From positions 395,707 through 459,706 of the forward strand of contig NZ_QRDZ01000002.1 of NCBI RefSeq assembly GCF_003386235.1: a stretch of 64,000 nucleotides of DNA. The letters run 5' to 3'. The position numbers were made by a program, and so were the translations under genes. Each line of letters starts with the position of its first letter. Position 1 is the first letter of the stretch. Below the pieces are notes generated by a model, which searched no databases, was not told the DNA's origin, and saw only the letters and a program-made list of their open reading frames with translations. This document shows, one piece after another, positions 27,726 through 36,847 of this stretch. The stretch is from Cohnella phaseoli (lineage in GTDB: Bacteria > Bacillota > Bacilli > Paenibacillales > Paenibacillaceae).

Positions 27726-27739
27726 TGAAACCGCTTTAC
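27726..27739. promoter_or_regulatory. Possible CcpA cre site
   Basis: TGAAACCGCTTTAC fits the first twelve positions of the cre consensus TGWAANCGNTNWCA and misses the last two. It lies 35-48 bases before the start of the importer operon, where CcpA would repress. Confidence 0.4.
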
Positions 27740-27819
27740 CCGTATAGGACGCTTTCTTTTTTCATGAGGGGGGTCATTTTTCGATGTGTTTCGTCTCCGC
27801 TTTTTCCCGCGAAAATGTA

Positions 27820-27828
27820 TGCTATACT
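27820..27828 (+). promoter_or_regulatory. Extended -10 promoter of the response regulator
   Basis: TGC-TATACT is an extended -10 element about 53 bases before the response-regulator start. The -35 region is poor, as is common with extended -10 promoters. Confidence 0.5.
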
Positions 27829-27880
27829 ATTCCGTATCTTTAATAGCGCCGGGGAATATCGGTCAAAAGGTGGGGACAAC

Positions 27881-29413
27881 ATGAACGTGCTGATCGTGGA
27901 CGATCAAAGACTGTCGCGTGCGGGTATTGTGAAAATGATCGCGTGGGAGGCGCTGGGCCTGCGCCTTGCGGGAGAATGCGCGAACGGATACGAGGCTCTG
28001 AGGATGCTGGACGAGCTTGAGATCGATCTGGTCATTACCGACGTTCGGATGCCGCTTCTGGACGGGCTCGGCCTGATCGAACAGGCAAAGGAGCTGTATC
28101 CGAATATTGCCTTTCTCGTCATCAGCGGCTACGACGATTACGCCTATGTGCGCAAATCGATTCAGCTTGCCGTGGCCGACTATTTGTTGAAGCCGGCGGA
28201 CGCGGACGAGCTGAACGCCCAGTTGGGGCTGCTAATCGGAAAAACGCGGAGCGCTCGGGAAAAGGCGGAGACGCAGCTGCGCAAGACGCGGGAGCAGTTT
28301 ATTCATCTGCTGCTTGAAGGCGCTTACGATCGAAACGAGCTGCTGCTGGAGGATTGGACGGACATTCGTCCGGAAGAGGGCGAGGACGCTTTCGCTGCAG
28401 CCATGTTCGACTGCTCGGAGGATAAGGCGTTGCTGGAAGCGAGATTCCGAACGCTGGCGGACGGCTGCGAGACGTTCCTTATCCGAATGAGGGGCGATTG
28501 CTATACGCTCGTCGCGATGGGGCGAGCCGAAGCGATCGAAGCGCTCCTCCCCGTTCTCCGCGCCGAGCTGGAAGATAGAGGGAGCTATCGCTTCGCGGGC
28601 ATCGGGGCCGCGGTTCGCGGCATCGAAGCGTTAGCCGGGACGGCGAAAGAAGCCAGCGACGCCTATCTGCTTCAGGCCAGCCTGCCGGACGGCGGACAAG
28701 AGCGGCTGACGTCTCCTGCTTCCGAAGGAGCGTCCTCCGAGATGGGAGCATTCCCCCTTAACTCCTCTTGGGAGCGGGATTGGCTGCTGCTGCTGAAGAA
28801 GGGCAACGCGAAGGCAATCGTCGGCAAGCTGGACGAACTGAGCGGCGCGGGCGAACCGTCCGCCGGCGGACAAGACTGGCTGGAGGGCGTGTATCCTTAC
28901 CTCCAGCTGCGCGGCGCACGGGAAATGTACGAGGCCGGGCTCATTGACGAGCAAACCTACGAGGAGGCTTTCGTCATCGCCAGAAAGCTGCCGTATATCG
29001 CCGGCCTGGAGCGCAAGCGCGACGTTGTGGCGGACTATTTCTCCCGCTGCCTGGATTCGGAAAACCGGCTGCAGACCAAGCAGCTGAAGGAAGCGGTGGA
29101 GAACGCCAAAGCGTTCATCGACGCCAATTACCGTCTGCCGATCAACTTGACGGATTTGGCGCTGACCTCCTATATGAGCCCGGGCTATTTCAGCACGCTG
29201 TTCCGACAGCATACCGGGCGAAACTTTCTTGAATATGTGACTCAGCTACGGATCGAGCATGCGAAGAAGCTGATCGCGGACGATCCGGACGCTAAGATCG
29301 GCGATGTCGCCGTTCAATGCGGCTATCAGGATCTCAAGCATTTCCGCAAGCTGTTCAAACGCTATACCGGAGTAACTCCGCTTCAGTACAAGGAGGGAAC
29401 CGGCGTTGATTAG
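27881..29413 (+). CDS. YesN-type AraC response regulator
   Basis: A 510-residue regulator. Residues 1-120 form a receiver domain with phosphoacceptor Asp54 (ITDVRMP) and the conserved Lys in YLLKPADADEL. A long helical middle follows. The last 100 residues hold the double AraC helix-turn-helix (LTDLALTSYMSPGYFSTLF, IGDVAVQCGYQDLKHFRKLF). ATG at 27881 has AAAGGTGGGG upstream; the longer open frame lacks a ribosome site. It overlaps the kinase start by eight bases. Likely target: the divergent importer-sulfatase operon. Confidence 0.93.
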   Translation: MNVLIVDDQRLSRAGIVKMIAWEALGLRLAGECANGYEALRMLDELEIDLVITDVRMPLLDGLGLIEQAKELYPNIAFLVISGYDDYAYVRKSIQLAVADYLLKPADADELNAQLGLLIGKTRSAREKAETQLRKTREQFIHLLLEGAYDRNELLLEDWTDIRPEEGEDAFAAAMFDCSEDKALLEARFRTLADGCETFLIRMRGDCYTLVAMGRAEAIEALLPVLRAELEDRGSYRFAGIGAAVRGIEALAGTAKEASDAYLLQASLPDGGQERLTSPASEGASSEMGAFPLNSSWERDWLLLLKKGNAKAIVGKLDELSGAGEPSAGGQDWLEGVYPYLQLRGAREMYEAGLIDEQTYEEAFVIARKLPYIAGLERKRDVVADYFSRCLDSENRLQTKQLKEAVENAKAFIDANYRLPINLTDLALTSYMSPGYFSTLFRQHTGRNFLEYVTQLRIEHAKKLIADDPDAKIGDVAVQCGYQDLKHFRKLFKRYTGVTPLQYKEGTGVD

Positions 29414-31193
29414 AGCGAGGCTGTCGGCGTTCAACAACAGCTTGCACAACAAGCTGTTTTTCTCGTACGCGGTCGTCATCGTCATTCCCCTGCTCATTCT
29501 GGGCGGCATACTGTATATGACGACAATCGGCCTGACGCAGCGGCAAACTCAGGAGAACCGGCTGCTGGAGATGAAGGTTCTGTCGCAAAATTTGCAGGAG
29601 TACTTCAATTCGCTGGAACTGTACAGCAGAGCCATCTACACGGGGGAAATTCAGCAATTGCTGAACCGGGGATTGCCCGAGGACATGATCGAGCAAACCC
29701 GCTGGAAAACAAGCCTGTTCCAGCAGTTCGCGGAATGGTACGGATACATGGGCGTCAAGGGAGAAATCCACAACGTGACGATCGTGATGCCCGACGGCAC
29801 GATGATTCAGCGCGACCCGCTGTACATCGACGAATCTTTCGCGGACCAGTCCTGGTATACGCAGACGCTCGCCCTTCAGGGGGAAGTGCGCGTAGCCGGA
29901 CCGTTCAAGCGGTCCTATTACCTTCCGCCTTCTGCTGCCTCTCCCTATACGTTCTCGCTGGTCCGAAAAATCAACAATACGACGGGAAGCGCCGCTCTCG
30001 GCGGCCTTGTCGTCGACGTGAGCGTGATGGATATTTATAGAATGCTGGGGGGCTTGGAGCTGAAGGATGTGCTCATCCTGAACGCGGACAACGAGATCGT
30101 CTACAGCAGCGCCGTGGAGCAGATCGGACAGCGCTGGGAGGATGGCAGCAAGATCGGCGCTAACTTCTCCGGGTGGATGGACATCGGGGGCGAGCGGATG
30201 TTCGTCGGCTCCGCCTACTCGGACGTCACAGGCTGGCGCTTCGTGACGCTGGATCCGCTCAGCAGCATTCAGAGCAACTCCATTCGGTACCGGGACATTA
30301 CGTTCGGCATCGGCGCATTCGCGCTTGTCGTCGCGCTCGTCATTTCGACCTTCGTCTCCCGGAGAATTACGAGACCGCTGCGAAGCCTGCAGCAGAAAAT
30401 GAAAAAGGTGCAAGCCGGCGACTTCAACATCCAGCTCGACGTGGCCAGCTCGGACGAGGTCGGGCAATTGACGCGCAGCTTTAACCGGATGACCGAGGAA
30501 ATCCATACGCTTGTCCACCATGTGTACAAATCGGAGCTCGCCCGCAAGGAGGCGCAGCTTAAAGCGCTGCACTCGCAGATCAATCCGCATTTTCTGTACA
30601 ACACGCTCGATTCGATGAACGCGATTGCCGTCATCGAAGAAGTTCCCTTACTCTCCCGAATGGCGAAGATGCTCTCGGAAATGTTCCGCTACAGCATCTC
30701 GTCGGGAGAACAGATCGTGCCTCTGCGCGAGGAATTAAAGCAGGTCGTGCGTTACGTGGAAATCCAGCAGATCCGCTACGACGATAAATTCAGTCTCGTC
30801 GTGAACATTCCCGAGGGGCTGCTCGATTACCGGATTCCGAAGCTGACGCTGCAGCCGATCGTCGAGAACGCCATCTATCACGGCTTGGAGATGATTCCCG
30901 GAGAAGGGCGCATCTCGATCGTCGGACGCGAGACGGACGACTGTACGATCTTGGAGGTGTCCGACAACGGCAAAGGCATTCCTCCGGAGGAGCTGGCGGA
31001 CATCCAGGGCCGATTGCGGCAGCGCGGCGCTCCTTCGTCCGTCGAGCATATCGGTCTGGCCAACGTTCAGGAGAGGCTGGAGCTCCACTACGGAGCCGAT
31101 TGCGGCATCTCCGTCGTCAGCGAGCCGGGCCAAGGCACTACGGTCGCCTATCGGCTTCCCAGGGCCGGAGCCTCTTCCGTTGCTGTCCCATAA
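29406..31193 (+). CDS. YesM-type sensor histidine kinase
   Basis: A 595-residue kinase starting at TTG 29406, eight bases after AAGGAGGG and overlapping the response-regulator stop. Membrane segments lie near residues 18-38 and 298-318 around an extracellular sensing domain. Then come HAMP (RRITRPLRSLQQKMKKVQ), the phosphoacceptor HSQINPHFLYNTLDS, the N-box IVENAIYHGLEM and the G-box SDNGKGIPPEEL. Its presumed partner is the response regulator upstream. The signal is probably a sugar, or a solute-binding protein complex, from the neighbouring importer. Confidence 0.93.
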   Translation: MIRARLSAFNNSLHNKLFFSYAVVIVIPLLILGGILYMTTIGLTQRQTQENRLLEMKVLSQNLQEYFNSLELYSRAIYTGEIQQLLNRGLPEDMIEQTRWKTSLFQQFAEWYGYMGVKGEIHNVTIVMPDGTMIQRDPLYIDESFADQSWYTQTLALQGEVRVAGPFKRSYYLPPSAASPYTFSLVRKINNTTGSAALGGLVVDVSVMDIYRMLGGLELKDVLILNADNEIVYSSAVEQIGQRWEDGSKIGANFSGWMDIGGERMFVGSAYSDVTGWRFVTLDPLSSIQSNSIRYRDITFGIGAFALVVALVISTFVSRRITRPLRSLQQKMKKVQAGDFNIQLDVASSDEVGQLTRSFNRMTEEIHTLVHHVYKSELARKEAQLKALHSQINPHFLYNTLDSMNAIAVIEEVPLLSRMAKMLSEMFRYSISSGEQIVPLREELKQVVRYVEIQQIRYDDKFSLVVNIPEGLLDYRIPKLTLQPIVENAIYHGLEMIPGEGRISIVGRETDDCTILEVSDNGKGIPPEELADIQGRLRQRGAPSSVEHIGLANVQERLELHYGADCGISVVSEPGQGTTVAYRLPRAGASSVAVP

Positions 31194-31217
31194 TATTTGC
31201 TCGATTAGGTTTTTAGC

Positions 31218-31336
31218 GGGGATGTATCTCCTTCCGGTTGCTGTTGGACTCGTGAAATCTGAATAGGTAAACTCGTAACAAGGAGATTTCACGATTCCAA
31301 AGGCAAACGCTCCGCTCCTCCAGGAGATACATCCCC
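31218..31336. repeat. Nested inverted-repeat element, terminator-like on plus
   Basis: The outer arms GGGGATGTATCTCCT (31218-31232) and AGGAGATACATCCCC (31322-31336) are a perfect 15-base inverted repeat. The inner arms TCGTGAAATCT (31250-31260) and AGATTTCACGA (31284-31294) are a perfect 11-base repeat. TCTTTTT follows on plus, so it may end transcription from the kinase gene. It sits between converging genes. Its nested design and ATGTATC/GGAGATACA motifs resemble the element at 47832-47958. Confidence 0.7.
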
Positions 31337-31374
31337 TCTTTTTACATCGAGCTTTGCTGCGGTTATTCCTACCA

Positions 31375-32382
31375 TTACCCGACCGTCTCCAGCCGGAAAA
31401 CCGCCTTGTTCGTGCCAACAATTGTGCCGCTGCCGTTAGCGAATTGGCGGGGGCACAGCTCGTATAGACTGTCGATCGTCCGCTGGTTGTCGTAGCCGAT
31501 CTGCTCCAGAATGGACGCGACGATAATCGGCCATTTGTCCTCCGAGCCGTCCATTACCTTAAGCGCGAAAGCGAGTCTCTCCTTGCGCAGGCCGAAGCAG
31601 TAGATGCCCTTGGCCCCGCCCTTGGCGACGATATTGTCGTCCTTGAGCAGCGTGGAGCAGATCAGTCCCGTGCCCGACACCATCTCGGCGTTGGCGTTCA
31701 TCAGATTGCCGATCCGCTCGACGGCCCGACGCGTCGGCTCGTCTTCGATGAGCTCCGGACAGGCGAATTTCAAATAAGCTTTCGCCATATGCAGCAGCGG
31801 CAGCCCGAACACGGGGAAGCCGCAGCCGTCGATGCCGATCTCGATCCGATCGGCCGGGTACTCCGCCAGCAGGGCAAGCGTCTCCAGCACTTCCCGCTGC
31901 GCGGGATGGCCCGGATCGGCGTAGCCTTCCGTAGGGTAGCCTTTGCTCCGGCAGTAGGACAGCAAACCCAGATGCTTGCCGGAGCAATTGTGATAGAGAC
32001 GGCGCTCCGGCTTGCCCTGCGCGACCAGCCCGTGTCTGGCGGCGGCGTTAAGCGGGTACGTCGAACCGCAGACGAGCTCGTCCTCGCCGATGCCGACTTT
32101 GTCCAGCATCGCTTCCAGCGCTTGTACGTGGAACGGCTCGGCGCGGTGCGAAGCGGTCATGATCGTCAGCTCTTTATCGTTAAACGGATACCGTTCCTCG
32201 ATCCCGTGGCGGAACGCCGGTATCGCCTGAATCGGCTTGGCGGCCGAGCGCATGTATGTCACGTGCCGCGGATCGCCGAACCTGTATTTGATCTCTCCCG
32301 AATAAGAAACTCCGCAAATATGTCCCTCGTATTCGCATTCCACCAGTTCGCCTCTAAGCTCCTGCACGAGCAATTTGTCCAT
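31375..32382 (-). CDS. L-asparaginase II (thermolabile, Rhizobium type)
   Basis: A 335-residue protein of the asparaginase II family, distinct from AnsA/AnsB-type enzymes. Family motifs are MRSAAKPIQAIP, TASHRAEPFH, HNCSGKHLG and IDGCGFPVFGLPL. The family hydrolyses L-asparagine to aspartate and ammonia. No signal peptide, so cytoplasmic. It follows cutC by 38 bases in the same direction and is likely co-transcribed. ATG at 32382 follows GGAGGGATTGCGCA. Confidence 0.88.
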   Translation of the reverse strand: MDKLLVQELRGELVECEYEGHICGVSYSGEIKYRFGDPRHVTYMRSAAKPIQAIPAFRHGIEERYPFNDKELTIMTASHRAEPFHVQALEAMLDKVGIGEDELVCGSTYPLNAAARHGLVAQGKPERRLYHNCSGKHLGLLSYCRSKGYPTEGYADPGHPAQREVLETLALLAEYPADRIEIGIDGCGFPVFGLPLLHMAKAYLKFACPELIEDEPTRRAVERIGNLMNANAEMVSGTGLICSTLLKDDNIVAKGGAKGIYCFGLRKERLAFALKVMDGSEDKWPIIVASILEQIGYDNQRTIDSLYELCPRQFANGSGTIVGTNKAVFRLETVG

Positions 32383-32420
32383 TGCGCAATCCCTCCGCCG
32401 TATGTCATTCTATGCTGTCG

Positions 32421-33113
32421 TTATTTATATCGGGCTACGATGTCCGCCGCCGTCCTCAGTTTGTCGGGATCGATCGGCTCAAGCGCCCGGCCGTTCCTTC
32501 TTACGCCGGTGCCCATATGCACTTCTCTGACTTGCGTCTTCCGAATAAACTCGTCCAGCGTCTCGACCCCGAGCCCGCTGCCGGCGAGAATAGCCAAGGA
32601 TCTGCCCTCGCTGAGCTTCGCCAGCTCCGCGATTTCCTCCTTGGCGTCCAGCACGCTGGGCTTGCCGCCGGAGGTCAAGATTTTGCGGATTGCCGGATAA
32701 CGGCTTAACAGTTCCAACGCGGAGCGACGATCTTGCAACTCGTCGAAAGCGCGATGAAAGGTGACGGCCAGCTTCCCCGTTTCGTTTAACAGCATTTCCA
32801 ATGCGGACGTATCGATCTCGCCCCGCTCGTCCAGCATGCCCATGACGATGCCCGCCGCTCCGCTCTCGCGAATGATCCCGGCGTCCCGCGCCATAACCCC
32901 CAAATCGTCCCCGTCGTAGCGGAAGCCGTTCGCATGCGGCCGCAGCATGACGTTCACGGGAATGTCGACCGCCTTCACGACTTGCTCGATCAAGCCGATA
33001 CTGGGCGTAACCCCGCCTTCGACGATGCCCGAGATCAGCTCGATTCGGTCCGCGCCGTGTTCCTGAGCCAGCTTGGCGTCCAATACGCTTGTTGCAATTA
33101 CTTCCAATATCAC
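32421..33113 (-). CDS. cutC: CutC family protein
   Basis: A 230-residue TIM-barrel protein with the CutC pattern: ILEVIATSVLDA at the N-terminus, GADRIELISG, VNVMLRPH, VTFHRAFDE, ILTSGG, and VREVHMGTG near the end. The name comes from copper homeostasis, but the role of bacterial CutC is disputed. GTG at 33113, close after GGGGAGGGGC, matches the family's usual N-terminus; the open frame runs ten codons further up without support. It precedes the asparaginase gene in the same direction. Confidence 0.9.
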   Translation of the reverse strand: MILEVIATSVLDAKLAQEHGADRIELISGIVEGGVTPSIGLIEQVVKAVDIPVNVMLRPHANGFRYDGDDLGVMARDAGIIRESGAAGIVMGMLDERGEIDTSALEMLLNETGKLAVTFHRAFDELQDRRSALELLSRYPAIRKILTSGGKPSVLDAKEEIAELAKLSEGRSLAILAGSGLGVETLDEFIRKTQVREVHMGTGVRRNGRALEPIDPDKLRTAADIVARYK

Positions 33114-33267
33114 GGCGTGCCCCTCCCCGTCATTACAATTCAAACAATGAAATTACCATATCAGAGATCGTCCGCCCCGTCCATGTCCGCCATCATGAAA
33201 AAACAATGTAAAAAAATCGCCCCCCGTCAGGTCCAAAAAGACCATCCAAGAGACGATTGTTCGTTCG

Positions 33268-34281
33268 CTAGATTTGCAGCATCATTTTCGCAATTGCGCC
33301 GGGATTGCCGAGCAGTTGCTCGAAGCATTCTCCGCCTTGATCGAGCGGACGGATTTCCGTCCAGGGAGCCAAGTCGACCAGGCCGTCGGACAGCCATTGC
33401 AGAGCTGCGTCGAAGTCGATCGGGTTGTAGCCGAACGACCCAAGCAGCGTAAGCTCGTTGCGGATCGCCGCGTTGACGGGCAGCGAGCTGTCCGCCGAAT
33501 GAAGACCGGAGAGGACGACTCTGCCGCCCGGGCGAGTCGACAGCATGCAGGTCTGCCGCGTCGCGTCCAAGCCGACGGCGTCGACCGCCTTGTCGAAGCC
33601 GCGCGGAGGCTTCAACCGCTCCAGCGTCTGAGCGTCGGGGAGCGCGATGCCGCCCAACTGCTCGACGATAGACAATCTGTCCGCGTTAAGATCCATGACC
33701 GCGACGCTGCGAACGCCGTGAATGCGAGCCGCGATCAGCGTCAGCAGGCCGATCGGTCCCGCCCCGACGACGAGCAGCGAATCCTCCGGCGAAACCCGGG
33801 CCAGGCGGGCGATTCGTACGGCGCAAGCGAGCGGCTCGGCCAACGCTCCCTCCTCGAACGACAGGCTGTCGGGCAGCGCGTACAAATTCCCTTCCGGCAC
33901 GGCGACGTATTCCGCGAACGCTCCGGGGCGGCCGGCGCCGATCAGCGACCGCGCCGCGCACAGGTTCGCGTGCCCCGCCCTGCAGTCGGAACAGCTTCCG
34001 CACGAGACGAGCGGGTTGGCGGTAACGCGATCCCCGACCGCGAACTTGCTAACCCGCGCGCCGACCGCCGCAATCGTTCCCGCAAACTCGTGTCCCATCA
34101 CAAGAGGCGGCTTGCGCAGCGAATTGTGGCCGAGGTACCCGCTCAGCTCGGACCCGCAAATGCCCGCCGCGGCCACGCGTATAAGCACTTCGTCCTCCGC
34201 CGGCCGCGGAACGTCCACTTCCCTCATCTTCATCGTCTTCGGTCCCTCGTACACCAGGGCTTTCATTTTTCCTTCGATCAT
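33268..34281 (-). CDS. Zinc-dependent medium-chain dehydrogenase
   Basis: A 337-residue member of the sorbitol/threonine-dehydrogenase group. GICGSE and GHEF provide the catalytic zinc site, CGSCSDCRAGHANLC the structural zinc lobe, and VVGAGPIGLL the NAD-binding loop. It would oxidise a secondary alcohol or sugar. Last gene of the sugar-acid cluster, 110 bases after dgoD. In that context it could oxidise the starting aldose or the C4 hydroxyl of the keto-deoxy acid. ATG at 34281 follows AAAGGAGGAAATGAGAGC. The substrate is not readable. Confidence 0.88.
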   Translation of the reverse strand: MIEGKMKALVYEGPKTMKMREVDVPRPAEDEVLIRVAAAGICGSELSGYLGHNSLRKPPLVMGHEFAGTIAAVGARVSKFAVGDRVTANPLVSCGSCSDCRAGHANLCAARSLIGAGRPGAFAEYVAVPEGNLYALPDSLSFEEGALAEPLACAVRIARLARVSPEDSLLVVGAGPIGLLTLIAARIHGVRSVAVMDLNADRLSIVEQLGGIALPDAQTLERLKPPRGFDKAVDAVGLDATRQTCMLSTRPGGRVVLSGLHSADSSLPVNAAIRNELTLLGSFGYNPIDFDAALQWLSDGLVDLAPWTEIRPLDQGGECFEQLLGNPGAIAKMMLQI

Positions 34282-34391
34282 GCTCTCATTTCCTCCTTTT
34301 CCACCGACCATCGCGTTCCTCCCCTTCATCCCCGCACTTTACCACTCCGTTTTTTTCGCCGATCGCAGACCCATTCCCTCACTTCCTCCTT

Positions 34392-35543
34392 CTACCATTC
34401 CGCGTACGAACCGTCCTCATTGCGCCAGACCGGCGCGTGCCATTCGTGTCCGATCGCCGCCGCTTCCCTGACTTTATCCTCGTTGATCTCGATGCCGAGA
34501 CCGGGTCCCTTGGGAATGGCCACATAGCCGTTGCCGTCATAGCCGAACACGCCCGGATCGGCCAAGTAGTCGAGCAGATCGCTGCCCTGATTGTAATGAA
34601 TGCCCAGGCTCTGCTCCTGAATGATGAAGTTTGGCGTGCAGCTGTCTAGCTGGAAGCAGGAGGCGAGCGCGATCGGACCGAGCGGACAGTGCGGCGCGAT
34701 GCTGACGTCGTAGGCTTCCGCCATCGCCGCGATCTTCAAACATTCGTAGATGCCGCCCGCATGGGACAGGTCCGGCTGGATAATGTCCGCGTATCCCTGC
34801 TGCAGCAGCTCCTTAAAGCCCCACCGCGTATACATCCGCTCGCCCGTCGCGATCGGCACCGTCGTATGTCTGGCGACCTCGCGAAGCGCGTCGTTATGCT
34901 CGGCCAGCACCGGCTCCTCGATAAACATCGGCCGGAACGGCTCCAACTCCTTAACGAGTATTTTCGCCATCGCCTTGTGCACGCGCCCGTGGAAATCGAC
35001 GGCGATGCCAACGTCCGGGCCGACCGCCTCGCGAGCAGCCGCCATCCGGGCGACCGCTTCGTCGATCTTGGAATACGAGTCGATATAGTTCATTTCGCCC
35101 GTTCCGTTCATTTTGAGGGCGGTGAAGCCGGCTTCGACCTGCTTCTTCGCCTGCTCGCCGACGTCGTCCGGCCGGTCGCCGCCGATCCAGACGTACACCC
35201 GCAGCTTGTCGCGCACCGCGCCGCCCAATAGCTCATGAACGGGGGCATTGTAATATTTGCCCTTGATGTCCCACAGCGCCTGCTCGATTCCGGAAATCGC
35301 GCTCATCAAGATCGGCCCGCCTCGGTAAAACCCGCCCCGGTACAGCACTTGAAAATGATCCTCGATGCGCAGAGGGTCCTTGCCGATCAAATAATCCTTC
35401 AGCTCGTTCACCGCCGCGCGCACGGTCGACGCCCGGCCTTCGAGAATCGGCTCGCCCCAGCCGGCGATTCCGGCGTCCGTGCTCACTTTCAGAAACAGCC
35501 ATCTCGGCGCAACCTGAAATAGCTCCAAATCGGTAATCTTCAT
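34392..35543 (-). CDS. dgoD: D-galactonate dehydratase
   Basis: A 383-residue member of the enolase superfamily, close in length and sequence to E. coli DgoD. The catalytic residues line up at the same numbers: Asp183 and His185 (DFHGRV), Glu209 (FIEEP), Glu235 (ATGERM) and His285 (APHCPLGP). YRGGFYRGGPILMSA and LQPDLSHAGG-like segments also match. It converts D-galactonate to 2-keto-3-deoxy-D-galactonate. The start overlaps the enolase stop by four bases. The usual partners DgoK and DgoA are not in the window, so the product must go another way. Confidence 0.92.
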   Translation of the reverse strand: MKITDLELFQVAPRWLFLKVSTDAGIAGWGEPILEGRASTVRAAVNELKDYLIGKDPLRIEDHFQVLYRGGFYRGGPILMSAISGIEQALWDIKGKYYNAPVHELLGGAVRDKLRVYVWIGGDRPDDVGEQAKKQVEAGFTALKMNGTGEMNYIDSYSKIDEAVARMAAAREAVGPDVGIAVDFHGRVHKAMAKILVKELEPFRPMFIEEPVLAEHNDALREVARHTTVPIATGERMYTRWGFKELLQQGYADIIQPDLSHAGGIYECLKIAAMAEAYDVSIAPHCPLGPIALASCFQLDSCTPNFIIQEQSLGIHYNQGSDLLDYLADPGVFGYDGNGYVAIPKGPGLGIEINEDKVREAAAIGHEWHAPVWRNEDGSYAEW

Positions 35544-36847
35544 CGTCCGAACCTCCCCGCGAACGCCCGGTCGCCGCCGAACGCGCCTTCAAGCGCTTCG
35601 TGAATCCGCCATAGCTGATTGTACTTCGCGTTGCGGGACGAGCCCGCCACCGAGCCGATCTTGATCTGTCCGCCGCGCAGCCCGACGGCAAGATCGGCCA
35701 GCGTCGTATCTTCGGTCTCGCCGGAGCGCGCCGAGATAACGGTCAACAGGTCGGCCTCTTTGGACAGCTTAACCGCATCGGCGGTTTCGGTCAGCGTGCC
35801 GATCTGATTCATCTTCACGAGCACGGCGTTGGCCGCCCCGTCCCGGATACCGCGCCGAATTCTTCCTTCGTTCGTCGTGAACAGGTCGTCTCCGACCAAC
35901 TGTACTTTGCTGCCGAGACGGCGGGTCAGTTCGGCCCAGCCGGCCCAATCTTCCTCCGCCAGACCGTCTTCGATCGATAGAATCGGATATTTGCTTACCC
36001 ACTTCTCGAGCAAGTCGATCATATCGCCCGAGCTGAGTTCCCGCTCGTCCGCTCCAAGCCGATAAAGTCCGCTCGCTTCGTCGTAGAAGTGCGAGGAAGC
36101 GACGTCCAGCGCAATCGTGACCTCTTCCCCCGGACGCCAGCCGGCTCCGGCGATCGCCTCGCACAGAATGTCCAACGCCTCTTCGTTGGAGCCGAGAGCC
36201 GGCCCGAAGCCGCCTTCGTCGGCCAGCAGCCTCGATTGATAGCCTCTTGCGGCCAGCTCCTTCTGCGTGCGGAAGTAGACGGAGGAGATCATCTCCAGCG
36301 CCTGCGGATACGACTTCGCTCCGACGGGCTGGATGAGGAAATCCTGCAAATCGAGATTGCGCCCTGCGTGCAGCCCGCCGCTGATGATGTTCACCATCGG
36401 CAGCGGAATTTCCAGATCGGCGTCTCCACCCGCATACCGCTCCGCAAGGTAGCGGAACAGCGGCTTGCCCGCCGCGGCCGCGGCCGCATGCGCAGCGGCG
36501 AAGGAAACGCCGAGAATGGCGTTGGCTCCGAGCCGCGACTTGTTCTCCGTGCCGTCCAGCTCCCGCAGCGTCGCGTCCAGCTTCTCCTGATCGAACGGGT
36601 CGAGCCCGGTAACCGCCGCAGCGATTTCCCCGCCGACATGGGCTGCCGCGCGGCTGACACCTTTCCCCTGGAACCGAGCTGGATCGCCGTCACGCAGCTC
36701 CCACGCTTCGAATTTGCCCGTAGACGCGCCCGACGGCGCCATCATTCGGCCCATATGACCGGATTCCAAATGGACGTCGACCTCGACGGTCGGATACCCT
36801 CGCGAATCGAGAATTTCCCGTCCGACGACTTTAGCGATTTTGTTCAT
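35540..36847 (-). CDS. eno: Enolase paralogue with altered active-site residues
   Basis: A 435-residue enolase of full length. Ser39 loop (PSGASTG), His160, Glu211 (LADEGGFGP), the metal ligands Asp248, Glu293 and Asp320, and the base Lys345 (VLVKMNQIGTLTET) are present. Two usual residues are not: the Glu of the QEFM motif is Asp (QDFL, 169) and the His of SHRSGETED is Ala (SARSGETED, 373). The metal-site helix reads DVASSHFY instead of the usual SEFY. It lies in a sugar-acid operon, overlapping dgoD and the kinase gene. Either it is a specialised 2-phosphoglycerate dehydratase or it acts on a related compound. ATG 36847 follows AAGGAGG. Confidence 0.88.
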   Translation of the reverse strand: MNKIAKVVGREILDSRGYPTVEVDVHLESGHMGRMMAPSGASTGKFEAWELRDGDPARFQGKGVSRAAAHVGGEIAAAVTGLDPFDQEKLDATLRELDGTENKSRLGANAILGVSFAAAHAAAAAAGKPLFRYLAERYAGGDADLEIPLPMVNIISGGLHAGRNLDLQDFLIQPVGAKSYPQALEMISSVYFRTQKELAARGYQSRLLADEGGFGPALGSNEEALDILCEAIAGAGWRPGEEVTIALDVASSHFYDEASGLYRLGADERELSSGDMIDLLEKWVSKYPILSIEDGLAEEDWAGWAELTRRLGSKVQLVGDDLFTTNEGRIRRGIRDGAANAVLVKMNQIGTLTETADAVKLSKEADLLTVISARSGETEDTTLADLAVGLRGGQIKIGSVAGSSRNAKYNQLWRIHEALEGAFGGDRAFAGRFGR

